Source: Sphingomonas rubra
Lineage (GTDB): Bacteria; Pseudomonadota; Alphaproteobacteria; Sphingomonadales; Sphingomonadaceae
NCBI RefSeq assembly: GCF_900115745.1
Contig: NZ_FOXP01000001.1
Location: 124,001-188,000, forward strand
Direction: 5' to 3'
Length of the DNA stretch: 64,000 nt
In this document: positions 20,779 to 28,815 of the stretch, one piece after another
Position numbering within the stretch: position 1 is the stretch's first letter
How the letters are laid out: each line of letters opens with the position of its first letter
Notes under the pieces: model-generated
Databases searched by the model: none
What the model saw: the letters and a program-made list of their open reading frames with translations, nothing else
Told to the model about the DNA's origin: nothing
Translations under genes and position numbers: made by a program

Positions 20779-20961
20779 ATGGGCGAGTTCACCGACAAGG
20801 TCGCAGCGGCGGCGAACAAGGCGGTCGGCAGCGTGAAGGAAGCGCTGGGCGATCATAACCATGACGAGAGCTTGAAGGCCGAGGGTCAGGCGCAGCAGGC
20901 CAAGGGCACCGGCCAGGACGTCAAGGGTTCGGTCAAGGGCGCGCTCGGCGACAAGATCTAA
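20779..20961 (+). CDS. CsbD family stress-response protein
   Basis: A 60-residue, highly charged, Lys/Ala/Gly-rich protein (MGEFTDKVAAAANKAVGSVK, GTGQDVKGSVKGALGDKI) matching the CsbD-like family of small general-stress proteins. A Shine-Dalgarno GGAGG lies 6 bases before the ATG. An EcfG-type promoter upstream and a hairpin terminator downstream make it a single-gene stress unit. Molecular function of the family is unknown. Confidence 0.9.
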   Translation: MGEFTDKVAAAANKAVGSVKEALGDHNHDESLKAEGQAQQAKGTGQDVKGSVKGALGDKI

Positions 20962-20983
20962 CCGGCACTGCCGACGTTTACGA

Positions 20984-21013
20984 GGCCGCTCCGAGCGATC
21001 GGGGCGGTCTTCT
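20984..21013 (+). terminator. intrinsic terminator of the CsbD gene
   Basis: An 11-bp stem with two G-U pairs and a GCGA (GNRA) tetraloop, followed by TCTTCT, begins 22 bases after the stop codon. Confidence 0.65.
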
Positions 21014-21035
21014 CGTATGTGGGTGATATCGGGGG

Positions 21036-22682
21036 TCAGCGCGATCGGATGGCGGTCAAGGTCGTCCCGTTGGTGATCGTCTCCACGTCCGTCTTCAGGT
21101 GCAGCAGGCGGACGCCGGAAGCTTCGGCCGCGCGGGCGAGGGCAGGGGCGAAGTCCTCTGTCCGCTCGACCGTCTCCGCCCAGCATCCATAAGCGCGGGC
21201 AAGCGCGGCGAAATCCGGATTGCGCAGTTGCGTGGCGACGGCGCGGGTCGGGAATTCACGTTCCTGATGCATGCGGATCGTGCCGTAGGCGCCGTTGTCG
21301 ACCACGATGACGAGGAGCGACGCGTTCGCCTGTACCGCGGTGGCGAGTTCCTGGCCGTTCATCAGGAAACACCCGTCGCCCGCCAGCGCGACGACGCTGC
21401 GGCCGGGGTGGCGCAGGCTGGCGGCGATCGCGGCGGGCAGGCCGTAACCCATGGCGCCGGCGGTGGGCGCCAGCTGCGTACCGGGACCGGCGTAGCGCCA
21501 GTAACGGTGCCACCAGCCGGAATAGTTGCCGGCGCCGTTGCAGATGATGGTGTCGGCCGGCAGCCGGTCCCGCATGGCAGCGACGCAGGGGCCGAGATCG
21601 AGCACGACGTCGCGCGGCGCCGGTGTCGACCAGGCGAGGTAATCGGCATGCGCCTCGGCCCCCGTCGTTCGAGGGCGGAACTCGGACGCGGTCGTGGCCA
21701 GTGCCTCGCAGAAATTGGCAACATCGGCGCAGAGCGACAGGTCCGTGTCGAACACGCGGCCGAGCTCGTTCGGGTCGGGATGGACGTGGACCAACCGCTG
21801 ACCGGGATGGTCGGGCGTCACCAGCGTGTAACCGTCGGTGGTCGCCTCTCCCAGCCGCGCGCCGACGACGAGGAGCAGGTCGGCGTCGCGGACGCGCGCG
21901 GCGAGCTTCGGGTTGGGCCCGTAGCCGAGATTGCCGGCGTACCACGGCGCGTCGTTCGCCACCGCGTCCTGCCGCCGAAAGGCGGCGACGACGGGAATGC
22001 CGGCGGCGTCGGCGAAGGTGGAGAAGGAGCGCGACGCGCGGGCCGCCCAGCCGGCGCCGCCGATGATCGCCACCGGCCGCTCGGCCGCGTTCAGCATGTC
22101 CACCAACGGAGCGAGATGGGCGGCGTCGGTCGGTTGCTCGACCCATTGACGACACGGGCGGTCGGCTGCGTCGACCCGATCGAGCAGCATGTCCTCCGGC
22201 AGCGCGATGACCACAGGGCCCGGCCGACCGCTGGTCGCCACCGTCCAGGCGCGTGCGAGATATTCGGGGATGCGGGCGGCATCGTCGATCCGCGTCGCCC
22301 ATTTGGCGAGCGGACCGAACATCGCGGTGAAATCGACCTCCTGAAATCCCTCGCGGTCGCGCATGGAGCGGTCGACGTCGCCGATGAACAGGATCATCGG
22401 GATGGAGTCCTGCATCGCGACGTGGACGCCGATCGAGGCGTTGGTCGCGCCCGGCCCGCGCGTTACGAAGCAGATGCCCGGTCGACCGGTGAGGGTGCCG
22501 TCGGCGCAGGCCATGAACGCGGCACCACCCTCCTGCCGGCAGGTGACGACCTCGATCGCGGGCGTGTCGTGGAGCGCGTCGAGCACGGCCAGGAAACTCT
22601 CCCCCGGCACGGTGAAGAGCCGATCGCAGCCTTGGGCCACGAGTTGATCGACGAGGATGCGGCCGCCGGTGCGTTGAGTCAT
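21036..22682 (-). CDS. thiamine-diphosphate-dependent enzyme, acetolactate synthase-like
   Basis: The 548-residue protein has all three ThDP-enzyme domains: an N-terminal pyrimidine-binding domain with the activating glutamate (CRQEGGAAFM, about residues 48-57), a central domain, and a C-terminal pyrophosphate domain with the GDG-x25-NN motif (GDGCFLMN ... DNGAYG). It looks like the large subunit of acetolactate synthase or a related 2-oxo acid decarboxylase/lyase. There is no regulatory subunit gene beside it, so a catabolic or unassigned role is more likely than branched-chain biosynthesis. Confidence 0.85.
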   Translation of the reverse strand: MTQRTGGRILVDQLVAQGCDRLFTVPGESFLAVLDALHDTPAIEVVTCRQEGGAAFMACADGTLTGRPGICFVTRGPGATNASIGVHVAMQDSIPMILFIGDVDRSMRDREGFQEVDFTAMFGPLAKWATRIDDAARIPEYLARAWTVATSGRPGPVVIALPEDMLLDRVDAADRPCRQWVEQPTDAAHLAPLVDMLNAAERPVAIIGGAGWAARASRSFSTFADAAGIPVVAAFRRQDAVANDAPWYAGNLGYGPNPKLAARVRDADLLLVVGARLGEATTDGYTLVTPDHPGQRLVHVHPDPNELGRVFDTDLSLCADVANFCEALATTASEFRPRTTGAEAHADYLAWSTPAPRDVVLDLGPCVAAMRDRLPADTIICNGAGNYSGWWHRYWRYAGPGTQLAPTAGAMGYGLPAAIAASLRHPGRSVVALAGDGCFLMNGQELATAVQANASLLVIVVDNGAYGTIRMHQEREFPTRAVATQLRNPDFAALARAYGCWAETVERTEDFAPALARAAEASGVRLLHLKTDVETITNGTTLTAIRSR

Positions 22683-22761
22683 GCCGGCGGCATAGCGGCT
22701 GCACCGTCGCGTGGGAACTGGGCGGTGGTATGCCGTTACTCGTTACCTGCGACGGGCGAGT

Positions 22762-23235
22762 TCAGTGCTTCGCGAGCTTGGCCAGCGCTGCGTCGAGCGC
22801 CGAGAGGAAGCGGGATCGGTCGGCCTTGGCGAAGGGCGGTGGGCCGCCGAGCTGGTCGCCGCCGGCGCGCAGGTCGGCCATGATCGCGCGGGTGGCGATG
22901 GCGCCGCCGATCGAGGCGGTGGTGAAGGGCTTGCCGGTCGGCGCGAGAACGGTGGCGCCGACCTTCAGGCAGCGGTCGGCGAGGAGGATGTCGGCGGTGA
23001 CGACGATCGAACGGGCGTCGGCCGCCTTGGCGATCCAGTCGTCGGCGGCGTCGAAGCCGTCCGAGACGACGACGCGGGTGACGAGCGGGTGCTGCGGCAC
23101 GCGGAGGTGCTGGTTGCTGACGATCGTGACGGGCACGCCGACGCGCCAGGCGACACGGTAGATCTCGTCCTTCACCGGGCAGGCGTCGGCGTCGACGAGG
23201 ATGCGGGCGGGGTGGGGGATCGTCGCTGGCTCCAT
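22762..23235 (-). CDS. YaiI/YqxD (DUF188) family protein
   Basis: The 157-residue protein begins with the family motif ILVDADACPVKDEI (about 11-24), followed by VTIVSNQHLRVP, FDAADDWIA and the C-terminal DQLGGPPPF segment. The acidic cluster suggests a PIN-like metal-dependent nuclease fold, but no activity is established for the family. Its start codon lies only a few bases after the terminator hairpin of the rplK-rplA operon, so it needs read-through or its own promoter. Confidence 0.88.
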   Translation of the reverse strand: MEPATIPHPARILVDADACPVKDEIYRVAWRVGVPVTIVSNQHLRVPQHPLVTRVVVSDGFDAADDWIAKAADARSIVVTADILLADRCLKVGATVLAPTGKPFTTASIGGAIATRAIMADLRAGGDQLGGPPPFAKADRSRFLSALDAALAKLAKH

Positions 23236-23238
23236 GAG

Positions 23239-23270
23239 AAAAGGGCCGGGGTGCTAGCCCCAGCCCTTTG
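23239..23270 (-). terminator. intrinsic terminator downstream of rplA
   Basis: On the minus strand AAAGGGCTGGGG pairs with CCCCGGCCCTTTT around the loop CTAGCA, ending in TTTTC. The YaiI-family start codon follows within about 5 bases. Confidence 0.75.
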
Positions 23271-23363
23271 TCTCTCTACCAGGCCGTCACGGAAGTAAAT
23301 TCCATGAAGCCAGACGCGGGCTGGCCCACACTGGCCGGCCGTTCGCGTGCGCGATGCGTACCG

Positions 23364-23385
23364 GTGCGTAGCTTGCGCTACGCAC
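23364..23385 (-). terminator. perfect hairpin after rplA
   Basis: GTGCGTAGC-GCAA-GCTACGCAC, a 9-bp perfect stem with a GCAA (GNRA) tetraloop, lies 11 bases after the rplA stop. It lacks a U-tract and is similar in position to the palindromes at the ends of accC and nusG. Confidence 0.5.
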
Positions 23386-23396
23386 CTCGCTTCGGC

Positions 23397-24089
23397 TTAC
23401 GCGCCTGCCAGCTCGGCGGTATCCACCCGAATGCCAGGCCCCATCGTCGAGGAGATCGCGACCTTCTTGACGTACTTGCCCTTGGCGCCCGACGGCTTGG
23501 CCTTGACCACCGCGTCGAGCAGCGCGTCGAAGTTGGCGCGTAGATCCTCGGCGGGGAAGCTCGCCTTGCCGATGCCGGAGTGGATGATGCCGGCCTTCTC
23601 GACTCGGTATTCGACCTGACCCGACTTGGCGTCCTTCACCGCCTGCGCGACGTTCATCGTCACGGTGCCGAGCTTCGGGTTCGGCATCAGGCCCTTGGGA
23701 CCCAGCACCTTGCCGAGGCGGCCGACGATGCCCATCATGTCCGGGGTCGCGATGCAGCGGTCGAAGTCGATGGTGCCGCCCTGGATGGTCTCCATCAGGT
23801 CCTCGGCGCCGATCACGTCGGCACCCGCCTCACGCGCCTCGTCGGCCTTGGCGCCGCGGGCGAAGACGCCGACGCGGACGGTTTTGCCGGTGCCCTTCGG
23901 CAAATTCACGACGCCGCGCACCATCTGGTCGGCATGGCGGGGGTCGACGCCGAGGTTGAGCGACACTTCGATCGTCTCGTCGAACTTCGCGGTGGCGTTG
24001 GTGCGCGCCAGGGCGATCGCCTCGTCGAGTTGGTGGAGCTGCTCCGAGTTGATCGTGAGCGCCTTCTGCTTCTTGGTCAGCTTGGCCAC
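23397..24089 (-). CDS. rplA: 50S ribosomal protein L1
   Basis: L1 binds 23S rRNA at the E-site stalk and is a translational autoregulator of its operon. From the GTG at 24089 the product is 230 residues ([20 protein letters not shown]), the normal size, with the conserved [16 protein letters not shown] and [21 protein letters not shown] blocks. It follows rplK with a two-base gap. The long upstream reading frame is out of register with rplK and not coding. Confidence 0.97.
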   Translation of the reverse strand: MAKLTKKQKALTINSEQLHQLDEAIALARTNATAKFDETIEVSLNLGVDPRHADQMVRGVVNLPKGTGKTVRVGVFARGAKADEAREAGADVIGAEDLMETIQGGTIDFDRCIATPDMMGIVGRLGKVLGPKGLMPNPKLGTVTMNVAQAVKDAKSGQVEYRVEKAGIIHSGIGKASFPAEDLRANFDALLDAVVKAKPSGAKGKYVKKVAISSTMGPGIRVDTAELAGA

Positions 24090-24091
24090 GT

Positions 24092-24523
24092 TCAGCCCTC
24101 CGTCACTTCGAGGCCCATCGCGCGGGCCGAACCTTCGATGATCTTGGTCGCCGCCTCGATGTCGTTGGCGTTGAGATCCTTCATCTTGACCTGGGCGATC
24201 TCCGAGAGCTTGGAGCGCGCGATCTTGCCCGCCGACACCTTGCCCGGCTCCTTCGAGCCCGACTTCAGGTTCGCGGCCTGCTTGATGAGGAAGGTGGCCG
24301 GCGGCGTCTTCGTCTCGAACGAGAAGGAGCGGTCGGCGTAGACGGTGATCTTGGTCGGGATCGGCGTGCCCTTGGCGATGTCGCCGGTGGACGCGTTGAA
24401 CGCCTTGCAGAATTCCATGATGTTGACGCCGCGCTGACCCAGCGCCGGGCCGATCGGCGGCGCGGGCTTGGCGTCGCCGGCGGGAACCTGCAGGTTGATG
24501 TAACCTGTGATCTTCTTTGCCAT
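24092..24523 (-). CDS. rplK: 50S ribosomal protein L11
   Basis: L11 forms the base of the GTPase stalk. The 143-residue protein has the standard sequence ([40 protein letters not shown]-terminal [13 protein letters not shown]). It is normally directly downstream of nusG; here nusG lies about 3.3 kb away with unrelated genes between. Confidence 0.98.
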   Translation of the reverse strand: MAKKITGYINLQVPAGDAKPAPPIGPALGQRGVNIMEFCKAFNASTGDIAKGTPIPTKITVYADRSFSFETKTPPATFLIKQAANLKSGSKEPGKVSAGKIARSKLSEIAQVKMKDLNANDIEAATKIIEGSARAMGLEVTEG

Positions 24524-24713
24524 TGTCTCTCTGTTCCAAGGTTAGTGGTGATAGCGGACGCCCAAGCGCCCTCCCACGGCATTCCATAGCGATGATGCGT
24601 TGGAAGCGCGGGCGCATAGCCGAACGGCGGGCCGGGGGCAAGCGACACGGGAACCGCGAGCCCGCGCGGTGCGTCGTCGCCACCCGTTTGTCGATACGAA
24701 GGAAGCCGCCGCC

Positions 24714-24848
24714 ATGGCCGATCAGGACCGCCACGAGGCCGAGCCGCCGCCGCATACCGCCAAGCTGGCCGGCTACGGTTACCTGATCTTCCTGGGTGTG
24801 GTGCTGACCGGACTGGCGGTGTGGTTCGTGCTGACGCGGACGAGCTGA
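24714..24848 (+). CDS. small membrane protein (44 aa), unknown
   Basis: [20 protein letters not shown] is followed by one strongly hydrophobic helix ([18 protein letters not shown]) and a short TRTS tail, a single-pass membrane peptide. GGAAG before the ATG can serve as ribosome-binding site. It begins the group of accessory genes that separates rplK from nusG. Not a recognised family. Confidence 0.6.
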   Translation: MADQDRHEAEPPPHTAKLAGYGYLIFLGVVLTGLAVWFVLTRTS

Positions 24849-24952
24849 GCGCGTTTCCTGCCAGATTCCAAAGCGTAACAGGAACGCCATCGAGCAGGGT
24901 TAACGCGCGCTTCGGCATCATCCGTGATCGCCGCGTTCGGGAGACCCATGTC

Positions 24953-25633
24953 GTGACCATCCGTTTTCTCGCCTCGGCCATCGGCGCCGTGCTTCTCGCC
25001 ACGCCGGCGGGCGCTGCCACTGTGCTCGACTTCAACGAACTGCACCCGACCCGCGGGCGCACCTACGTCTACGGACCGTATGAGCAGGCCGGCTTCCGGC
25101 TGTCGTCGAGCGCCTGCCCGATCGCCGGCACCAACGGACGCGCGCAATGTTTCGTCACGCCGGCGAACACGATCAACAATATCGATCGCGTGGGCGCGGC
25201 GCTGGTCAACTTCGCAGGGAACGCGGTCGTGTCGCTGGCGAAGGTGGACGGCGGGCTGTTCACCCTCGACTCGCTCGTTCTGGCGTCCAACATCAACAAC
25301 GCGAGCGGCCTGGGCCGTGCCACGCAGGACGCGTCGTTCACCTTCATGCTGGCGGACGGATCGACCCTGACGCGGACGCGGACGATCGATTCGACGGGCG
25401 TCGCCAACCGTAACCTGCTGACGTTCGACGTGGGGCCGCTGACCGGCTTCAGCTTTCGGCCGAGCACCGGCACCGGCGGTTTCCTGCAATTCGACGACAT
25501 CGCCGTCACCGCCGTCGCCGCGGTGCCGGAGGCATCGATCTGGGCGATGATGCTGGTCGGGTTCGGCGGGATCGGCGTCGCGCTGCGTCGTCGCAGGAGC
25601 AAGGTGACGGGCCGGGTCGCCTTCGCCGCCTGA
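24953..25633 (+). CDS. PEPxxWA-CTERM sorting domain protein, secreted
   Basis: From the GTG at 24953 the 226-residue protein opens with a signal peptide (VTIRFLASAIGAVLLATPAGAA) and ends with the CTERM signal: PEASIWAMMLVGFGGIGVAL then RRRR. That layout (PEP-x-x-W-A variant, hydrophobic helix, basic tail) is the recognition tag for exosortase-type processing in sphingomonads. The middle is a beta-rich, Asn/Thr-rich domain like other extracellular-matrix CTERM proteins. The next gene on the same strand starts 121 bases later. Confidence 0.85.
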   Translation: MTIRFLASAIGAVLLATPAGAATVLDFNELHPTRGRTYVYGPYEQAGFRLSSSACPIAGTNGRAQCFVTPANTINNIDRVGAALVNFAGNAVVSLAKVDGGLFTLDSLVLASNINNASGLGRATQDASFTFMLADGSTLTRTRTIDSTGVANRNLLTFDVGPLTGFSFRPSTGTGGFLQFDDIAVTAVAAVPEASIWAMMLVGFGGIGVALRRRRSKVTGRVAFAA

Positions 25634-25754
25634 CCCGACGCCCACTGGGCCGCGAGGACGCTCGTAATGCGCCGTCCGTCGTCCTTGTCGGGGACGGCGG
25701 CGGCGGCGCGTGGGGCTTGCAATGTTGGAAAAATAGCGGAACGTAGCGGGAACG

Positions 25755-26768
25755 ATGAGTCGCCCGCTGACCCGCGCCAAGATGCTGGAGAATGCCGCCT
25801 TCCTGCGGATACTGGCGCGCACCGGCAACGCCAAGGGCGCGGCGGAGGCCGTCGGCGTATCGCACTCGGTCTTCTACCGGCGGCGGCAGGCGCATCCCGA
25901 CTTCGCCCAGCGTTGGGACGCGGCGATGGCGGCGGGGCAAGCGCGGATGCGGCGTGCGCGCATCACGGGGCGTGACGGCGGCGGCAGCGCGCGCGGGCCC
26001 GGACGCGCGGACGAGCCGCACCGGACGCTCGGTGGCGAGCCGGTGACCGTGCGCGCGGCCGGCGGCCGGTTGCAGGTCCGCCGCGCGCACCCGAACAAGC
26101 TGACCCGCGCGTGCGAGCAGGCGTTCCTCGCGGCGCTGTCGGCGACGGCCAACATCGCGCTGTCGGCGGCGGCGGCGGGCGCTTCTACCAACGCGTTCCG
26201 GACGCGCCGCGCGACCAACCCTGCCTTTGCCCGCGAGATGCGGCTGGCGCTCCAGGCCGGATACGAGCGGGTGGAGGCGGCGTTGCTGGAGAGCTGGCAT
26301 CCGGGTGCGCGCGAGGACGAGGCGTGGCGATCGAACGAGGCGCCGCCGATGCCGGCGATGACGGCGAACCAGGCGCTGCAACTGCTGTACCTGCACCAGA
26401 AGGAGGCGCGGCTGACCGCGATGCCGGCGTGGTGGGCGCAGCGGGCCGGCGAGACGGGCGACCTGCACGATGCGCGGCTGCGCGACCAATATCTGGCGCG
26501 GCTGGCGGCGGAGGCGGAGGACCGGTTGCTGGCGACAGTGATGCGGAACGATCGCTCGGCGGAGATACGGCACGGTCGGGGGATGGATGATGACGCGCCG
26601 GTGCTGCCGGCGCTGGATCAGGTGACGGGCTGGTCGCGGGCGGACCCGGACAAGGTGCCGGCGGATGGGAGCCGCGCGCTGTTCGGCGGGCACCGGGTGG
26701 AGCATCTGACGCCGGAAGAGAAGGCGCTGGCGCGGCGGGGGCGGAGGATGACGAAGCGGGGCGGTTGA
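25755..26768 (+). CDS. tandem helix-turn-helix protein, phage terminase small-subunit-like
   Basis: The 337-residue protein has two related segments, residues about 12-52 (FLRILARTGNAKGAAEAVGV...FYRRRQAHPDFAQRW) and about 118-160 (FLAALSATANIALSAAAAGA...RTRRATNPAFAREM). Each looks like the DNA-binding HTH of phage small terminase or phBC6A51-type proteins: TxN-x-AA-x-A-G-x-S...(F/R)-RR...NP-x-FA. A charged, Trp-containing C-terminal half follows. No other phage genes are next to it, so it may be a domesticated or stranded phage relative. Confidence 0.6.
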   Translation: MSRPLTRAKMLENAAFLRILARTGNAKGAAEAVGVSHSVFYRRRQAHPDFAQRWDAAMAAGQARMRRARITGRDGGGSARGPGRADEPHRTLGGEPVTVRAAGGRLQVRRAHPNKLTRACEQAFLAALSATANIALSAAAAGASTNAFRTRRATNPAFAREMRLALQAGYERVEAALLESWHPGAREDEAWRSNEAPPMPAMTANQALQLLYLHQKEARLTAMPAWWAQRAGETGDLHDARLRDQYLARLAAEAEDRLLATVMRNDRSAEIRHGRGMDDDAPVLPALDQVTGWSRADPDKVPADGSRALFGGHRVEHLTPEEKALARRGRRMTKRGG

Positions 26769-27006
26769 GCGAGAGGCTCGAAGGCGTGGCGTTGCGAAAT
26801 ATCCCTAAGCGGGGCCTTGTTGCGGAGGCCGGACGTTTCCCGTTTCTCCATCTCCCATGGGTAGTTTCGGGAAAGAGCAATCGGGAACACGTTTCGGGAA
26901 AATGCTGGAAGAAGATGTCCGTCGGCATGCCATGCAGCAGCGTTTTCTCGCTGATCGTTCGTTTTCGGGAAAGGGTGCCTTAACCCGGTCTGTGCGACGA
27001 AGCCGC
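26769..27006. other. intergenic region with repeated TTTCGGGAAA words
   Basis: No gene. The decamer TTTCGGGAAA occurs at 26865, 26892 and 26963, and a 17-base word TTTCCCGTTTCTCCATC at 26836 recurs with one mismatch at 27606, beyond the next gene. Confidence 0.55.
26836..26852. repeat. direct repeat, left copy
   Basis: TTTCCCGTTTCTCCATC; the right copy at 27606-27622 has A for T at one position. Weaker similarity (GAAAG...GAACACG) continues for about 45 further bases on each side, so the repeat is longer and diverged. The pair brackets the AT-richer gene at 27007-27588. Confidence 0.6.
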
Positions 27007-27588
27007 ATGATCAAGTTTTCAAAGGTAAGGATCGTCAGCGTTGCTGCCGGTATAATGCTGGCAGCACCCAGCATGGCCGTATCACAGGTTACAGTTGGTG
27101 ATCCCGACCTTCCAATCGCTTTTACAAATGTCGTGCCGGATGTGTGCTTCGGGGTCGCAAATGGAACGCCGTTAACCCAAGAGCGGGCACCTGAGCTTCT
27201 GTTAGAACACCTCAATGGTCCTCCAGCAGCATTGCGAGGCACCTACGCGCATGTGCCGAACTGGTATAGGGCGCAGGCAAAGCCCCGCAATATCTTCGTT
27301 GGAGTAGGTGACGCTCCAGGCCGTTGCCACGTCGTCCTAGCTGATACGAAGGATGCAAAGCAGGCTTATCGCAACCTATCTACCATTCTCAGGGCAACCG
27401 GGTTTTCGGCTCTGGAGGATAAAAGCGGTCGTGCCTTGACGTTGTACGTCAAGCACGGACCGACCGGGAATATGCTTGTGCTGCTGAAAGGGCTGACCGA
27501 TGCTGACGACGGGAACGGCCCTCAAGTTTCGGTCGATGTAAGCTCCGCCTCCGACGATATGCTCAAATCACTACTTAGTCCGAGATAG
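27007..27588 (+). CDS. secreted protein of unknown function, AT-richer than neighbours
   Basis: The ATG at 27007 gives 193 residues with a clear signal peptide (KVRIVSVAAGIMLAAPSMAV) and a periplasmic domain holding two cysteines (VCFGVANG and GRCHVVLAD). I recognise no family. Codon use includes many A/T third positions (ATT, TTA, GAA, AAA), unlike the surrounding genes, and 17-base direct repeats flank it, both suggesting acquisition from elsewhere. An in-frame ATG further upstream at 26857 was rejected for lack of a signal-like N-terminus. Confidence 0.65.
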   Translation: MIKFSKVRIVSVAAGIMLAAPSMAVSQVTVGDPDLPIAFTNVVPDVCFGVANGTPLTQERAPELLLEHLNGPPAALRGTYAHVPNWYRAQAKPRNIFVGVGDAPGRCHVVLADTKDAKQAYRNLSTILRATGFSALEDKSGRALTLYVKHGPTGNMLVLLKGLTDADDGNGPQVSVDVSSASDDMLKSLLSPR

Positions 27589-27605
27589 GGGCCGTCGCGG
27601 GCAGC

Positions 27606-27622
27606 TTTCCCGTTTCACCATC
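27606..27622. repeat. direct repeat, right copy
   Basis: TTTCCCGTTTCACCATC, matching 26836-26852 at 16 of 17 positions, 18 bases after the stop of the secreted-protein gene. Confidence 0.6.
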
Positions 27623-27714
27623 GTTTTTGAGAAAGGGAGAACACGCGATGCAAGTGGTATCACGTTCGGAGGCGGTCTGGGAAGAATCGTAGATCGATGC
27701 GTCCGCGCTCACGC

Positions 27715-27745
27715 AAAAACGACGCAGGAGTGAATCCCGCGTCGT
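27715..27745 (-). terminator. intrinsic terminator of secE-nusG
   Basis: Read on the minus strand, ACGACGC...GCGTCGT forms a 7-bp stem followed immediately by TTTTTG, about 100 bases past the nusG stop. Confidence 0.7.
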
Positions 27746-27825
27746 GACGTCGGTCGGGTTCGCTGGCGCGACCGCCGGCCGGTCGAGCGCCGTCTCGCTT
27801 CGAGCTTCGCTCGGCGCGTGCGGAA

Positions 27826-27854
27826 CTCGAAGTAAGGCTCCACCTTACTTCGAG
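27826..27854 (-). terminator. palindrome spanning the nusG stop codon
   Basis: CTCGAAGTAAGG at the end of nusG (containing the TAA stop) is repeated inverted, after TGGAG, as CCTTACTTCGAG: a perfect 12-bp stem. No U-tract follows. The right arm looks like an inverted copy of the gene's own last codons. Confidence 0.55.
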
Positions 27855-28381
27855 CGCTCGACCTGCTCGAAGTTCAGCTCCACCGGGGTCGCGCGGCCGA
27901 AGATCGAGACGCTGACCGAGACCTTGGACTTGTCGAAGTCCAGCGCCTCGACCACGCCGTTGAAGCTGGCGAAGGGGCCTTCCAGGACCTTGACGGCGTC
28001 GCCGATCTCGTAGTCGACCTTGACCTTCTGCTTGGGCGCGGCGGCGGCTTCTTCCTTGGAGTTCAGCATGCGGGCGGCTTCGCCCTCGCTGATCGCCTGG
28101 GGCTTGCCCATCGAGCCGAGGAAGCCGGTCACCTTGGGCGTGTTCTTGACGAGGTGGTAGACCTGGTCGGTCATGTCGAGCTTGGCGAGGACGTAGCCGG
28201 GCATGAACTTGCGCTCGACGGCGATCTTCTTGCCGCGGCGGGCCTCGGTCACCGTCTCGGTCGGGACCTCGATCTGCTCGACCAGGCGGTCGAGGCCCAT
28301 GCGGGTCGCCTCGGCCATGATCGAATCGCGGACCTTGCCCTCGAAGCCCGAATAGGCGTGGATAATGTACCAGCGCGCCAT
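27845..28381 (-). CDS. nusG: transcription termination/antitermination protein NusG
   Basis: NusG binds RNA polymerase and couples it to Rho or the ribosome. The 178-residue protein has the NGN domain (RWYIIHAYSGFEGKVRDSI, RKFMPGYVLAKLDM, PKVTGFLGS) and the C-terminal KOW domain (IGDAVKVLEGPFASFNGVVE). It follows secE by 14 bases. Downstream, instead of rplK, there is a terminator and then the accessory block. Confidence 0.97.
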   Translation of the reverse strand: MARWYIIHAYSGFEGKVRDSIMAEATRMGLDRLVEQIEVPTETVTEARRGKKIAVERKFMPGYVLAKLDMTDQVYHLVKNTPKVTGFLGSMGKPQAISEGEAARMLNSKEEAAAAPKQKVKVDYEIGDAVKVLEGPFASFNGVVEALDFDKSKVSVSVSIFGRATPVELNFEQVERSK

Positions 28382-28395
28382 AACTCTATCGTTCC

Positions 28396-28593
28396 TTACT
28401 GGGCCAGCTTGAGCAGGAAGTTGACGATCGCCTCGAACGCGGAGTCGACGCTGAGGAAGAAGACCGCCAGGATCGTCGTCATGATGACGACCATCAGCGC
28501 GGTCATCCAGGTTTCCTTCCAGGTCGGCCAGGTCACCTTGGCGGTCTCCGCCTTGACCTGATTGATGAATTCCAGGGGGGTCGTCTTCGCCAC
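28396..28593 (-). CDS. secE: preprotein translocase subunit SecE
   Basis: SecE clamps the SecY channel in the inner membrane. The GTG at 28593 gives 65 residues: VAKTTPLEFINQVKAETAKV, then the conserved WPTWKETWMT amphipathic segment and one transmembrane helix (ALMVVIMTTILAVFFLSV). Length and layout are those of short, single-helix alphaproteobacterial SecE. The longer frame upstream is leader sequence. No tRNA-Trp gene, often found upstream of secE, is visible. Confidence 0.95.
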   Translation of the reverse strand: MAKTTPLEFINQVKAETAKVTWPTWKETWMTALMVVIMTTILAVFFLSVDSAFEAIVNFLLKLAQ

Positions 28594-28764
28594 TGCTGCC
28601 AGCCTTAAATTGCGTGACCGCGGAGGCATGGGTCCGCCCGCCGCCCGGCGGCGGCCGGGCCGGCGCGGGGGATTATCCTCGCTGTCGGATAAGGACGGCA
28701 TCTAGGCCGGTGCGGGGGTGGGCGCAAGTGGGGTGTGGGGTGGGTGCATCCTCGCTACCGGCGA

Positions 28765-28815
28765 CACCCCTCCGTCATGCCTGCGGCATGCCACCTCCCC
28801 TTGCAGGGGAGGATG
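28765..28815. repeat. GC-rich intergenic repeat next to cdd
   Basis: Contains CGTCATGCCTGCGGCATGCC and CCTCCCCTTGCAGGGGAGGA, two adjacent palindromes ending two bases before the cdd stop codon. It has the style of the repeat at 36491-36622. Confidence 0.6.

Noticed and set aside
24650..24675. GGAAC-N17-CGTC upstream of the 44-aa membrane protein, as an EcfG promoter
   Set aside because: The -10 half differs from CGTT at one of four bases; single occurrence in GC-rich sequence can be chance.
28594..28815. tRNA-Trp expected upstream of secE
   Set aside because: No cloverleaf with a CCA anticodon or a GGTTCGA T-arm could be found in this stretch.
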